Notes under the pieces: generated by a model | Database searches by the model: none | Told to the model about the DNA's origin: nothing | What the model saw: the letters and a program-made list of their open reading frames with translations, nothing else | Assembly: GCA_900110595.1 (NCBI GenBank) | Contig: FOEZ01000019.1 | Coordinates: 1 to 64,000, forward strand | Direction of reading: 5' to 3' | Source of the DNA: Arthrobacter sp. OV608 | GTDB taxonomy: Bacteria > Actinomycetota > Actinomycetes > Actinomycetales > Micrococcaceae | Length of the DNA stretch: 64,000 bases | Made by a program: the position numbers and the translations under genes | Shown: positions 33,342-42,442 of the stretch, piece by piece | Numbering within the stretch: position 1 is the stretch's first letter | How the letters are laid out: each line of letters starts with the position of its first letter

Positions 33342-33393
33342 CCTTGCCGCACCGAATGTGAGATATGCCCGCCGACCCACTAGATTTGGAACC

Positions 33394-35076
33394 ATGGCGG
33401 AATTTATCTACACAATGACCAAGGCCCGAAAAGCCGTTGGCGAAAAACTCATTCTTGACGACGTAAGCATATCCTTCTTTCCCGGCGCCAAGATCGGTGT
33501 TGTGGGCCCGAACGGTGCCGGTAAGTCCACCATCCTGAAGATCATGGCCGGATTGGACACCCCCTCCAACGGTGAGGCCCGGCTCAGCCCTGGCTACACC
33601 GTGGGCATCCTCCTCCAGGAACCACCCCTGAACGAAGAAAAAACCGTCCTGGGCAACGTCCAGGAAGGCGTTGGCGAGATCTACGGCAAAATCCAGCGCT
33701 TCAACGAAATCTCGGAGGAAATGGCCAGCCCCGATGCTGACTACGACACCCTCCTTGAGGAGATGGGGCACCTGCAGGAAGCCATCGACGCTGCAGACGC
33801 CTGGGACCTGGACTCACAGCTGGAGCAGGCCATGGACGCCCTCCGCTGCCCGCCGGCCGACGCCGACGTCACCAACCTCTCCGGAGGTGAGCGCCGCCGC
33901 GTAGCCCTGTGCAAGCTGCTCCTGCAGAAGCCTGACCTGTTGCTTCTCGACGAGCCCACCAACCACCTGGATGCTGAAAGCGTGCTGTGGCTTGAACAGC
34001 ACCTCTCCTCCTACGCCGGCGCCGTCCTGGCGGTCACTCACGACCGGTACTTCCTGGACCACGTGGCCGAGTGGATCGCTGAAGTGGACCGCGGCCACCT
34101 TTACCCGTACGAGGGCAACTACTCCACGTACCTCGAGAAGAAGCGCGCCCGCCTGGAGATCCAGGGCAAGAAGGACGCCAAGCAGGCCAAGCGTCTTTCC
34201 GAGGAACTCGAATGGGTGCGGTCCAACGCGAAGGGCCGCCAGACCAAGTCAAAGGCCCGCCTGGCCCGCTACGAGGAGATGGCTGCCGAAGCGGACCGGA
34301 CCCGCAAGCTTGACTTCGAAGAGATCCAGATCCCGCCGGGCCCACGCCTGGGCGGGCTGGTCCTCGAAGCCAAGAACCTCCAGAAGGGCTTTGAAGACCG
34401 GACCCTGATCGACGGACTGTCCTTCAGCCTGCCCCGCAACGGCATCGTGGGGGTCATCGGCCCCAACGGCGTCGGCAAGACAACGCTGTTCAAGACGATC
34501 GTGGGCCTGGAGCCGCTCGACGGCGGCGACCTGAAGATCGGCGATTCGGTCAAGATTTCCTACGCTGACCAGAGCCGCGGGGGCATCGACCCCAACAAGA
34601 CGCTCTGGGAAGTTGTCTCGGACGGCCTGGACTTCATCCAGGTGGGCCACGTGGAAATGCCGTCCCGGGCCTATGTCGCCGCCTTCGGCTTCAAGGGCCC
34701 GGACCAGCAGAAGAAGGCCGGCGTGCTCTCCGGCGGTGAGCGCAACCGCCTGAACCTCGCCCTCACCCTCAAGCAGGGCGGAAACCTGCTGCTCCTGGAT
34801 GAGCCCACCAACGACCTCGACGTCGAAACCCTCAGCAGCCTGGAAAACGCGCTGCTGGAGTTCCCGGGCTGCGCCGTGGTGGTCTCGCACGACCGGTGGT
34901 TCCTGGACCGGGTGGCCACCCACATCCTCGCCTACGAAGGTGACGAGGAGAACCCCTCCAAGTGGTACTGGTTCGAGGGCAACTTCGAATCCTACGAGGA
35001 GAACAAGGTGGAGCGGCTCGGCCCCGATGCGGCAAAGCCGCACCGCGTCACGCACCGCCGCCTCACCCGCGACTAG
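33394..35076 (+). CDS. ettA: Energy-dependent translational throttle protein EttA
   Basis: A cytosolic ABC-F ATPase of 560 aa that binds the ribosomal E site and gates translation according to ATP/ADP. Two ABC domains are intact: Walker A GPNGAGKST (38-46) and GPNGVGKTT, signatures LSGGERRR and LSGGERNR, Walker B LLLLDEPTNHLD and LLLLDEPTNDLD. The arm and linker helices (EKKRARLEIQGKKDAKQ) are present. TAGATT lies 7 nt before the ATG: leaderless. Confidence 0.96.
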   Translation: MAEFIYTMTKARKAVGEKLILDDVSISFFPGAKIGVVGPNGAGKSTILKIMAGLDTPSNGEARLSPGYTVGILLQEPPLNEEKTVLGNVQEGVGEIYGKIQRFNEISEEMASPDADYDTLLEEMGHLQEAIDAADAWDLDSQLEQAMDALRCPPADADVTNLSGGERRRVALCKLLLQKPDLLLLDEPTNHLDAESVLWLEQHLSSYAGAVLAVTHDRYFLDHVAEWIAEVDRGHLYPYEGNYSTYLEKKRARLEIQGKKDAKQAKRLSEELEWVRSNAKGRQTKSKARLARYEEMAAEADRTRKLDFEEIQIPPGPRLGGLVLEAKNLQKGFEDRTLIDGLSFSLPRNGIVGVIGPNGVGKTTLFKTIVGLEPLDGGDLKIGDSVKISYADQSRGGIDPNKTLWEVVSDGLDFIQVGHVEMPSRAYVAAFGFKGPDQQKKAGVLSGGERNRLNLALTLKQGGNLLLLDEPTNDLDVETLSSLENALLEFPGCAVVVSHDRWFLDRVATHILAYEGDEENPSKWYWFEGNFESYEENKVERLGPDAAKPHRVTHRRLTRD

Positions 35077-35099
35077 TAAGCCGCGGCACAAGCGAAAAG

Positions 35100-35134
35100 C
35101 AACAGGCCGGCCCCGGAAGGGTGCCGGCCTGTTG
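35100..35134. terminator. Hairpin between ettA and tesB
   Basis: A 12-bp perfect stem, CAACAGGCCGGC (35100-35111) with GCCGGCCTGTTG (35123-35134), lies between convergent genes. Confidence 0.75.
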
Positions 35135-35173
35135 GCGTCCCAGCTACAGGAGCAGGCGGAAGCAAGCCAGGAG

Positions 35174-36154
35174 CTACTCCGTGGCCGCCTGGCGGATCTG
35201 GTGCTCCATGACCTTGGACTGGAAGGCGCCGACCACTTTGTTCTTCAGGTCGGTGGGCACGCGGACCATCCCTTCCTGAGCCACCGACGCCACGTGCTGG
35301 CCCGCCTGGTTAAAGATCTTGCCGGTGGCGAGCCCGCGGGCACCCTGCGCGCTGGGGGATTCCTGGACATACAGCAGCCATTCGTCCACCCGTGCCGGGC
35401 GGTGCCACCACATGGCGTGGTCGAGGCTGGCGACATTCATCCCCGGGGTTATCCAACTCAGGCCGTGCCGCCGCAGGATGGACTCCAGCAGGGTGTAGTC
35501 GCTCGCGTACGCCAGCGCCGCCCGGTGCAGGTTGGGGTTGTCCGGCATGGGGCCGAAGGTCTTCATCCACACGGCGTTGCGTGCTTCCCGCTCGCCCTTC
35601 GCCGAAAGATACAGCGGCGGATCAACGTGCCGGATGTCGAAGTGCCGTTCATAGGCCCAGTGCCGCGCCACGGGGTGATCGAACTTGCCCAGCAGGTCAG
35701 CTGCGGTGGGCAGCGATTCCGGATCAGGAATCCCGCTGGGCATCACGGATTCGTGCTCAATACCTTCGTCCTCGCCCTGGAAGGAAGCAATCATCGACAG
35801 GATGGGCACGCCTTCCTGGTAGGCATGCACACGGCGGGCCGAGAAGGACCTGCCGTCCCGGAGGCGCTGGACACCGAAGGTAATGGGCTTGTTCGCATCC
35901 CCGGGGCGCAGGAAGTAGCCGTGCATCGAATGCACAAATCGGTCCGCGGCCACGGTCCTGATGGCGGCGATGAGCGACTGTGCCAGCACCTGCCCGCCGA
36001 ACACCCGGTGGTGCGGCTGCTGCTGGGACGGGCCCAGGAAGATGTCCTCATCCGTGCGGGCACCCTCGAGCTGTCCAAGGTCGAGCAGGGAAACGAGCGA
36101 AAGGGTGGGGTCTTCGTTGGGGAGCGCGAGGAGTCCGGCGTCGGCTTCAGTCAT
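35174..36154 (-). CDS. tesB: Acyl-CoA thioesterase II (TesB-like)
   Basis: A double hot-dog protein of 326 aa that hydrolyses acyl-CoA to free fatty acid. RVFGGQVLAQSL, VHSMHGYFLRPGD and the C-terminal SLDHAMWWHRPARVDEWLLY carry the family's Asp/Thr/Gln active-site environment. TAGAGT (complement of 36161-36166) sits 6 nt before the ATG with a TTGAGC -35 box 17 bp further: a clear leaderless promoter, facing away from that of the next gene. Confidence 0.92.
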   Translation of the reverse strand: MTEADAGLLALPNEDPTLSLVSLLDLGQLEGARTDEDIFLGPSQQQPHHRVFGGQVLAQSLIAAIRTVAADRFVHSMHGYFLRPGDANKPITFGVQRLRDGRSFSARRVHAYQEGVPILSMIASFQGEDEGIEHESVMPSGIPDPESLPTAADLLGKFDHPVARHWAYERHFDIRHVDPPLYLSAKGEREARNAVWMKTFGPMPDNPNLHRAALAYASDYTLLESILRRHGLSWITPGMNVASLDHAMWWHRPARVDEWLLYVQESPSAQGARGLATGKIFNQAGQHVASVAQEGMVRVPTDLKNKVVGAFQSKVMEHQIRQAATE

Positions 36155-36217
36155 GGTTTGACTCTAGACGGCACCCGGGCACTGCTCAACAAAGGTCGAG
36201 CCGGTAGTGTTCTTGGT

Positions 36218-36877
36218 GTGTCTGATCTCCTCACCTCGTCCTTCCGTTTCGCCGATCCCCGCGACCTCGCTGATTTGAAGACCTTCGCCACGCGGGCAAA
36301 AGCAATCGACGACGGCGCCATCCGGCTTCAGGCGGCAGGTTCCGTTCTCGCCGCGTACGTCTGCGTGCTGCGCCCGCGTGTGCTGGGTGAATCGACTCCC
36401 ACCATCCTGGGGTTGCGCACCATGGCGTTGGCCGAGCCGTCCGGAACGGATGTCACCGTTCCCCTGGCCGCCGTGCTGGACCGCCTTGCCAGGGCAGGGG
36501 AGGACGACGTCGAACTGCCGGTTCCGCCGTCCACCGTCACCGAGTCCTGGACCGGGGTGGGCGCTCCCAGGAGCGGGTGGGAGCTCATGGGCCCGCGAAG
36601 CGACGCCGCCCTGCGTAAGGCCGCCGAGGCCGGCATCGCCGAAGTGGCCGGCATTGTGCCGGACAAACCCGGCGCGCTAATCGTTAACAATGCCAGGGCC
36701 GCAGTCTGGGGAAGGGAGCTCGATGAGACCGGGCTGCCGGCAGGGGCCGCCTTCGCTGCCCTGGCCCTTGGTTTCCTGGGTGACGGCGACCAGAAGCTCT
36801 ACCGGACAGGGCGCTGGTTCCGGCTATCAGGTCCGCGCGGGCACGTCCTGGCACGGACCGGAAGCGGACTGCTCTAA
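36218..36877 (+). CDS. Conserved actinobacterial protein of unknown function, 219 aa
   Basis: The GTG at 36218 follows TAGTGT by 7 nt, so it is probably a leaderless start; the frame upstream is antisense to tesB and is not coding. The protein is soluble, Ala/Gly-rich, alpha/beta. The N-terminal part FRFADPRDLADLKTFATRAKAIDDGAIRL, seen as short segments FADPRDLADL and RAKAIDDGAIRL, is the most conserved-looking. I do not recognise a domain with a known function. Confidence 0.78.
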   Translation: MSDLLTSSFRFADPRDLADLKTFATRAKAIDDGAIRLQAAGSVLAAYVCVLRPRVLGESTPTILGLRTMALAEPSGTDVTVPLAAVLDRLARAGEDDVELPVPPSTVTESWTGVGAPRSGWELMGPRSDAALRKAAEAGIAEVAGIVPDKPGALIVNNARAAVWGRELDETGLPAGAAFAALALGFLGDGDQKLYRTGRWFRLSGPRGHVLARTGSGLL

Positions 36878-36913
36878 GCGCAAGAACCCTGCGCTAAGCG
36901 CAAAAACTCTGTT
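36874..36913. repeat. Two tandem 20-bp repeats over a stop codon
   Basis: CTAAGCGCAAGAACCCTGCG and CTAAGCGCAAAAACTCTGTT follow each other directly, matching at 16 of 20 positions. The first contains the stop of the upstream gene. They lie between convergent genes, where no classical terminator is evident. Confidence 0.55.
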
Positions 36914-36928
36914 TGGGCAGTGTCGGGT

Positions 36929-37381
36929 TCACTGCCCGGCCGGGCTGTTCACCATCGACAGGGCGGCGCGCTCCATGTAATCCCACAGGGTGCCCTCATA
37001 CAGCGGCGGCAGCTCAAGTGCGTCCACGGCTTTGCGCATGTGGAACAGCCAGCGGTCCTTGGCTTCCGGCGTCACCTGGAACGGCATGTGGCGCATGCGC
37101 AGCCGGGGATGGCCGCGCTCCTCCCCGTATGTGGTGGGACCGCCCCAATACTGTTCGAGGAACATCAGGAACCGGCGCTTGGCCGGTGCCAGGTCCTCTT
37201 CCGGGTACATCGGCCGTAGCAGCGGATCCGTGGCCACCCCGTCGTAGAAGACATCGATCAGCTTCACGAACGTTTCGTGGCCGCCCACGGCGTCATAGAA
37301 GTTATCGGTGTAGCCGGGCTGGCTGAAGGGATCGTTCTGCATCAGCTGGCGGGGCCGCTGCGGTTCGATGGGGATGGTCAT
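36929..37381 (-). CDS. glbO: Group II truncated haemoglobin (GlbO type)
   Basis: The 150-aa protein has the 2-on-2 globin features: Tyr in LIDVFYDGVA (B10), Phe-Leu around the CD region, YPEEDLAPAKRRF, GGPTTYGEERGHPRLRMRH split as GGPTTYGEERG and HPRLRMRHMPF with the proximal His, and WLFHMRKAVD with the group II Trp at G8. These proteins bind O2 and NO/peroxide. It starts 2 nt after the MscS stop. Confidence 0.94.
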   Translation of the reverse strand: MTIPIEPQRPRQLMQNDPFSQPGYTDNFYDAVGGHETFVKLIDVFYDGVATDPLLRPMYPEEDLAPAKRRFLMFLEQYWGGPTTYGEERGHPRLRMRHMPFQVTPEAKDRWLFHMRKAVDALELPPLYEGTLWDYMERAALSMVNSPAGQ

Positions 37382-37383
37382 CG

Positions 37384-38073
37384 CTAGTCTCCGGCTTTCT
37401 GGTCAGTCTTTTTGGTCTCGACGGCGCCGTGGTCGCTGCCTTGGTCCGTGGTCCCGTCCGGTGACTCGTGCAGGGGCACGTAGTTGCCCTGGGACCGGTT
37501 GCCGACGCGGAGGATCTCACCGTTGCGGAGGTACCAGATGGCGCCGTCGTCAGAACGTACCCGGGTGATGCGCAGGCCCATGGACTCCACCACACCAACA
37601 ACCTCACTGGTCTCGATCACGTCGCCGATGCCGTACTGGTCTTCAATGGTAATAAAAATTCCCGCCAGGAAGTCCCGGATCAACTGCTGGGCACCGAAGC
37701 CGATGGCCACACCAAGGATGCCCACGCTGGTAAGCAGCGGGGCGATGTTGATGTCCAGGTTCTGCAGCACATACATGCCGGTGATGATCACCACCAGCAC
37801 TCCCACCACGCTGTTCAGCAGGGAGCCTATGGTCTCAGCGCGCTGCACCCGCCGTTCGTGGTCCAGGGCCCGCAACGCCGGCGCCACCCATTTGAAGGTG
37901 GGCTTCTTGAAGAGGCTGCTGCCGGAAGCAACTTGCCGCGTGATGCGGGAAATGACGAAAGTGGCCACCAGCCACACCGTGACGCCCACGCCGAGGCTGA
38001 TCACGATGCCGGTGATGTTGATACCGTCCGGATCATTGGCGGCGGTAGGAAGGATCGACAACGTACTGACCAT
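37384..38073 (-). CDS. Small mechanosensitive ion channel, MscS family
   Basis: The protein has 229 aa, shorter than E. coli MscS (286). It has three N-terminal membrane helices; the pore helix and its exit read VGILGVAIGFGAQQLIRDFLAGI in two parts (VGILGVAIGFG, AQQLIRDFLAGI), then a beta domain (EDQYGIGDVIE, RSDDGAIWYLRNGEI). The C-terminal cage is truncated to a charged tail. It would relieve osmotic downshock. Operon with the globin gene. Confidence 0.9.
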   Translation of the reverse strand: MVSTLSILPTAANDPDGINITGIVISLGVGVTVWLVATFVISRITRQVASGSSLFKKPTFKWVAPALRALDHERRVQRAETIGSLLNSVVGVLVVIITGMYVLQNLDINIAPLLTSVGILGVAIGFGAQQLIRDFLAGIFITIEDQYGIGDVIETSEVVGVVESMGLRITRVRSDDGAIWYLRNGEILRVGNRSQGNYVPLHESPDGTTDQGSDHGAVETKKTDQKAGD

Positions 38074-38194
38074 TTGGGGGAAATACTCCTGGGGGTTTCT
38101 CCGGCTGCGGCCGGGATGCGGATACCGGAGCGCCGGTTAAGCCCGGCGCGGATGGCTCTGTTCTCCTTCAACCCTAGCGCCGTAACGTGGCGGC

Positions 38195-39181
38195 ATGCGC
38201 ATTCTTGTCCTTGGCGGAACCGCCTTCCTGTCCGCAGAAATCGCCCGCCAGGCCGTGGCCGCCGGGGATGATGTCACGTGCTTGGCCCGCGGATCCGTGG
38301 CCGCGCCGCCGCCGGGTGTTGCGTGGCTCAAGTCCGATCGTTCGCTGGGGGTGAACGCCTACACGGACGTGGCCAAAGGCGACTGGGACGCTGTTATCGA
38401 GGTCGCCAGGGACCCGGTGCCGGCATCGGAAGCGCTGCGCGCCCTCGCGCACCGGGCAGCGCACTGGACGTTCGTCTCCAGCTGCTCCGTGTACGCCGAC
38501 GCTTCGGTTCCCGATGCCGGGGAGGATGCCGCCCTGCTTCCCGCCCTTGCCCCTGGTACGCCGTCCACGCCGGAAAACTATGGCGAGTCGAAGGTTGCCA
38601 TCGAGGAGGCAACTCTCCAGGCTGCCGACGGCAAAGCCCATCTCTGCCGTGCCGGCCTGATCGGCGGTCCGGGGGACGGCTCGGACCGGTATGGCTACTG
38701 GCCTGCCCGCTTTGCCCGGGACATGAGGCCCGTTCTGGTACCGGACATCGACGACGCCCCGATGCGGGTGATCGACGTCCGGGACCTCGCCGCCTGGATC
38801 CTGCTGGCCGCAAAGCGGGGCATTACCGGTGCAATGAACGCACTGGGAGACCAAATCCGGTTCGGCGACTACATCGAGGCGGCCCGGCAGGCGGCGGGTC
38901 ACAGCGGCGCGGTGGTTCCCGCGGCGGAGACCTGGCTTGCGGAGCAGGGCGTGGACTACTGGGCCGGCCCGGACTCGCTGCCGCTCTGGCTCCCGCCGGG
39001 GCACGAGGGCTTTATGGCCCGGAGCAACCAGGCGGCGGTTGACGCCGGCCTGCGGCTCCGCCCCTGGCAGGAGACACTGGCGGACACGTTGGCCGACGAG
39101 CGCCAACGCGGGCTGGACCGGCCCAGGAAGGCCGGGCTCTCACCGGAAACGGAGGCGCGCCTGCTCGCCGCCCTGCAGTAG
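38195..39181 (+). CDS. NAD-dependent epimerase/dehydratase (extended SDR-like)
   Basis: The 328-aa protein begins MRILVLGGTAFLSAEIAR, a GGxxFxG-type NAD-binding loop, and has WTFVSSCSVYAD (active-site Ser) and PENYGESKVAIEE (Tyr-x3-Lys). VRDLAAWIL is the usual C-terminal marker. It is close to isoflavone-reductase/UDP-sugar epimerase-like enzymes; the substrate is not evident. Divergent from mscS. Confidence 0.85.
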   Translation: MRILVLGGTAFLSAEIARQAVAAGDDVTCLARGSVAAPPPGVAWLKSDRSLGVNAYTDVAKGDWDAVIEVARDPVPASEALRALAHRAAHWTFVSSCSVYADASVPDAGEDAALLPALAPGTPSTPENYGESKVAIEEATLQAADGKAHLCRAGLIGGPGDGSDRYGYWPARFARDMRPVLVPDIDDAPMRVIDVRDLAAWILLAAKRGITGAMNALGDQIRFGDYIEAARQAAGHSGAVVPAAETWLAEQGVDYWAGPDSLPLWLPPGHEGFMARSNQAAVDAGLRLRPWQETLADTLADERQRGLDRPRKAGLSPETEARLLAALQ

Positions 39182-39224
39182 GCCGCCTAAGCCCCGAGAC
39201 TGCCTAAGCCGGCGGACAATACGG

Positions 39225-39698
39225 TCAGCCAACCACAGTCTCGGGCTCATGGTGCACCGGAAAGTTCACGCTCCGGGCGATGAAGCAGACCTGGTTCGCC
39301 TCGTGGTGCAGCCGGGCCGCGAGGTCCCCCTGGCCCGCGTCCGCAACCGTCACGTGCGGGTGCAGCGTGACGCTTTCGAACTGGCCGCTGCCGTCCCGGT
39401 TCAGGCGCATCAGCCCGGTGGCGTCGTCCCGGTAGCCGGTCACCACCACACCGTGCTTCACCGCCACATGGAGGTAGGAGAGCATATGGCACTGGGCCAG
39501 GGCGGCCAGGAGCAGCTGCTCAGGGTTGTAGCGCTCCCGGTCTCCATGGAAGGTGGGATCTGCCGAGCCCTGAAGGACCGGCAGGCCCGCGATGAGCACG
39601 TCGTGGTCGCGCGAGTAGCCGCGGTAGGACGACGTCCCCTCGCCCAGGTTGCCGGTCCACTGGACAGTCAGCGCATAACGGTGTTCATGCAGGCTCAT
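39225..39698 (-). CDS. OsmC/Ohr-family protein
   Basis: The 157-aa protein has the OsmC fold, with NPEQLLLAALAQCHMLSYL (first Cys, near residue 69) and a second Cys in NQVCFIARSVNFPV (about 138). Such cysteine pairs reduce organic hydroperoxides using lipoyl partners. Its ATG overlaps the pepN stop by 4 nt, so the two are coupled. A 10-bp hairpin (39193-39202 with 39236-39245) overlaps its 3' end. Confidence 0.88.
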   Translation of the reverse strand: MSLHEHRYALTVQWTGNLGEGTSSYRGYSRDHDVLIAGLPVLQGSADPTFHGDRERYNPEQLLLAALAQCHMLSYLHVAVKHGVVVTGYRDDATGLMRLNRDGSGQFESVTLHPHVTVADAGQGDLAARLHHEANQVCFIARSVNFPVHHEPETVVG

Positions 39699-42286
39699 AC
39701 CGCGGAAACTGCTTCGCCGGGAAGGACGTCAGCCGCGCGGGCGCGCAAGGCCCGGGCCACGCCGTCGCGGTTCTCCAGCATGAGCCGGCGCAGCGCGGCG
39801 CTTTCGGGCGGAAGCGACGCCAGGAAGCCATCCGTCCGGTCCACGACGGCCTGCGTGGTCAGCAGGGAGGGGTAGAGCCCGACGACGATCTGCTGGGCAA
39901 GTGCGTGCGTCCGGGTCTCCATGATCCCCGGCACCGCCTCGAAATACTTCTCGGCGTACGGTTCCAGCAGTGACCGGTCCAAGACCCGCATAAAGCCGTT
40001 GACCGCCGAGCCCTGAAGGGCGTTGGACAGCTCGCCCTTGACCACGATCGATTCCCAGGCCGCGGCTTTGGCCTCCGGCGTGGGGATGGCGGCCTTCGCC
40101 TGCGCTGCGGCATTTTGTCCGCTGGAGGTATTGTCCCGCTCCAGCTCGGCGTCGATGCCGTCCTGGCCCAGCCGGCCGCCTGCCACAAGGGACGTCACCA
40201 GCTCCCACCGCAGGTCCTGGTCAACAGCCAGTCCGTCCAGGACCAGCGAGCCGTCCAGGAGGCCGCCAATCCGGTCCAGCTGGCTTTCACTGCCTGCCAG
40301 CAGGGCAAAGGACTTCACGAACTGCAGCTGCGCGTCCGAGCCGCCGGGCACCACCTCGGACGCCAGCTCCCACAGCTTGTCCGCGGCAGCCACAGCCGTC
40401 GCCTTCCGGTGCTCCTCGGCCACGTAAAAGTTCAGGGTGGTGGCCAACTGGCGGAGCTGGACCAGGATCACGGAAGAATCTGTCTCGGCCGCCACGTTGG
40501 CAAGGATCAACTCCACGTACCGCCGCGCCGGGGTCTCGCCGTCGCGGGCAGCGTCCCAGGCGGAGTTCCACACCAGGGTCCGCGGCAGGCTGTGGCTGAA
40601 GTCCTTCAGGTGCGCTGTGGCGGTGGCCAGCGATTTTTCGTCCAGCCGCACTTTGGCGTAGGCGAGGTCGTCATCGTTGACCAGGATGAGGTCCGGCTGC
40701 GCCAGGCCCGCCAGCGCGGGCACTTCGGTCCGTTCGCCGTCGACATCCAGCTCTTCGCGGTGCACCCGCTCCAGCTTCCCGTCGCCATTGAGGTCGTAGA
40801 ACCCCACGGCCAGCCGGTGCGGACGGATGGTGGGCCACTCTGCGACGGCCGATTGCACAATGGCGAACGATGTGAGCCTGCCGTCGCCGTCCACCTCCAG
40901 CTCGGGCTTGAGGGTGTTGACGCCCGCCGTTTCAAGCCACTGCCGTCCCCACACATCGAGGTCGCGGCCGCTGGCCTTTTCCAGTTCCACCAGGAGGTCC
41001 CGCAGCTCCGTGTTCTGCCAGGAATGCTTGGCAAAGTACTCCCGCACACCGGCCATGAACTGCTCCGGTCCCACCCACGCCACCAGCTGGCGGAGCACGG
41101 ACGCGCCCTTCGCGTAGGTGATGCCGTCGAAGTTCACCTCGACGTCCTGGAGATCGTTGATCTCGGCGAAGATCGGATGCGTGGTGGGCAGCTGGTCCTG
41201 GCGGTAGGCCCAGGACTTCTCCACCGAGGCGAAGGTGGTCCAGGCGCTGGTGAACGAGGTGGCCTCCACCGCTGCAAGGTGGGACATGTACTCGGCGAAG
41301 GACTCGTTGAGCCACAGGTCGTTCCACCAGCGCATGGTGACGAGGTCGCCGAACCACATGTGGGCGAGCTCGTGGAGCACGGTAATGGCACGCCGTTCGA
41401 TCTGGGCACCGGTGACCTTGCTGCGGAAAACGTAGCCCTCGAGGATAGTCACCGCGCCGGCGTTCTCCATGGCGCCGGCGTTGAATTCCGGCACGAACAG
41501 CTGGTCGTATTTCTCGAACGGGTACGGGCAGCCGAACTGCGCCTCAAAAAATGCGAAGCCCTGCCGGGTCAGCTCAAAAATGTTCTCCGCGTCCAGGTAC
41601 TGCATCAGCGATTTCCGGGCAAAAACGCCCAGCGGGATGACCCGCCCGTCGGAGCTGGTGACCTCGCTGCGCACCGACTGGTACGGGCCCGCGATCAGCG
41701 CGGTGACATAGGAGGACAACCGCGGGGTGGGGGAGAAGGACCAGACGGACCTGGCACCGCCGTCCCCGCCGGGTGCGGTTTCCACCGGGGCGGGGGTGGG
41801 GGAGTTGGAGATGACGTCCCAGTGCGAGGGGGCAGTGACGGTGAAAGTGAAGGTGGCCTTCAGGTCAGGCTGCTCGAACACGGCGAACATCCGCCGTGAA
41901 TCGGGAACTTCGAACTGCGTGTACAGGTAGACCTCGTTGTCCACCGGGTCCACGAAACGGTGCAGGCCCTCACCGGTGTTCATGTACGGTGCGTCCGCTA
42001 CAACGGTGAGCTCGTTGTGTTCCGCGAGCTCCGGCAACTGGATCCGCACGCCGTCGGACACCGCGGCCGGGTCAAGGCTGCGGCCGTTCAGGGTGACGCT
42101 GTGCACGGCCGAGGTGACCGCGTCAATGAAGGTGGCGGACCCGGGACTCGCGCTGAATTTCACCGTGGTGGTGCTGCCGAAGACCTTCCCGCCCCGGGTC
42201 AGGTCCAGGCTGACGTCGTAGGACTCGACAGAGATCAGTTCGGCACGCCCGCTGGCTTCAGCGCGCGTCAGGTTCAAACCAGGCAA
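39695..42286 (-). CDS. pepN: Aminopeptidase N (M1 family)
   Basis: A zinc aminopeptidase of 863 aa. GAMEN (271-275) binds the peptide N-terminus; the zinc site is His305-Glu306-x2-His309 in HELAH with Glu328 in NESFAEY. The N-terminal beta domain and C-terminal helical ERAP1-like domain are complete. The start is TTG at 42286, preceded by AAAGG with 7-nt spacing; no ATG or GTG fits the usual N-terminus (MPGLNLTRAEA). Confidence 0.95.
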   Translation of the reverse strand: MPGLNLTRAEASGRAELISVESYDVSLDLTRGGKVFGSTTTVKFSASPGSATFIDAVTSAVHSVTLNGRSLDPAAVSDGVRIQLPELAEHNELTVVADAPYMNTGEGLHRFVDPVDNEVYLYTQFEVPDSRRMFAVFEQPDLKATFTFTVTAPSHWDVISNSPTPAPVETAPGGDGGARSVWSFSPTPRLSSYVTALIAGPYQSVRSEVTSSDGRVIPLGVFARKSLMQYLDAENIFELTRQGFAFFEAQFGCPYPFEKYDQLFVPEFNAGAMENAGAVTILEGYVFRSKVTGAQIERRAITVLHELAHMWFGDLVTMRWWNDLWLNESFAEYMSHLAAVEATSFTSAWTTFASVEKSWAYRQDQLPTTHPIFAEINDLQDVEVNFDGITYAKGASVLRQLVAWVGPEQFMAGVREYFAKHSWQNTELRDLLVELEKASGRDLDVWGRQWLETAGVNTLKPELEVDGDGRLTSFAIVQSAVAEWPTIRPHRLAVGFYDLNGDGKLERVHREELDVDGERTEVPALAGLAQPDLILVNDDDLAYAKVRLDEKSLATATAHLKDFSHSLPRTLVWNSAWDAARDGETPARRYVELILANVAAETDSSVILVQLRQLATTLNFYVAEEHRKATAVAAADKLWELASEVVPGGSDAQLQFVKSFALLAGSESQLDRIGGLLDGSLVLDGLAVDQDLRWELVTSLVAGGRLGQDGIDAELERDNTSSGQNAAAQAKAAIPTPEAKAAAWESIVVKGELSNALQGSAVNGFMRVLDRSLLEPYAEKYFEAVPGIMETRTHALAQQIVVGLYPSLLTTQAVVDRTDGFLASLPPESAALRRLMLENRDGVARALRARAADVLPGEAVSAV

Positions 42287-42442
42287 AGTGGGGCCTTTCG
42301 AAGGATGGCGACTGCCCGCTGGGGGTGCCCAGCGGGGCGTTTGTTCATTCTTGCATTCCTTCGCGGCTGCAAGTAGCGCGGGTCACAGTGGGTAGGAGTC
42401 AGGTGGGAGGCCAGTTGCCGGCGGCGGGAGTAGCGTTAAAAC

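Noticed and set aside
34799..36217. N-terminal extension giving a 692-aa protein ending with the 219-aa protein
   Set aside because: This part is antisense to tesB and overlaps the ettA end. A TAGTGT box and a GTG 7 nt later mark the true start at 36218.
40115..41899. Plus-strand ORF of 594 codons antisense to pepN
   Set aside because: The pepN frame carries GAMEN and HELAH motifs; the antisense product is His/Gly/Gln-rich noise.
42319..42346. Hairpin GCCCGCTGGG/CCCAGCGGGG followed by T-rich sequence before DUF1648
   Set aside because: It lies in a divergent region with no upstream plus-strand gene to terminate. It may be an operator, but nothing else supports that, so it is not listed.
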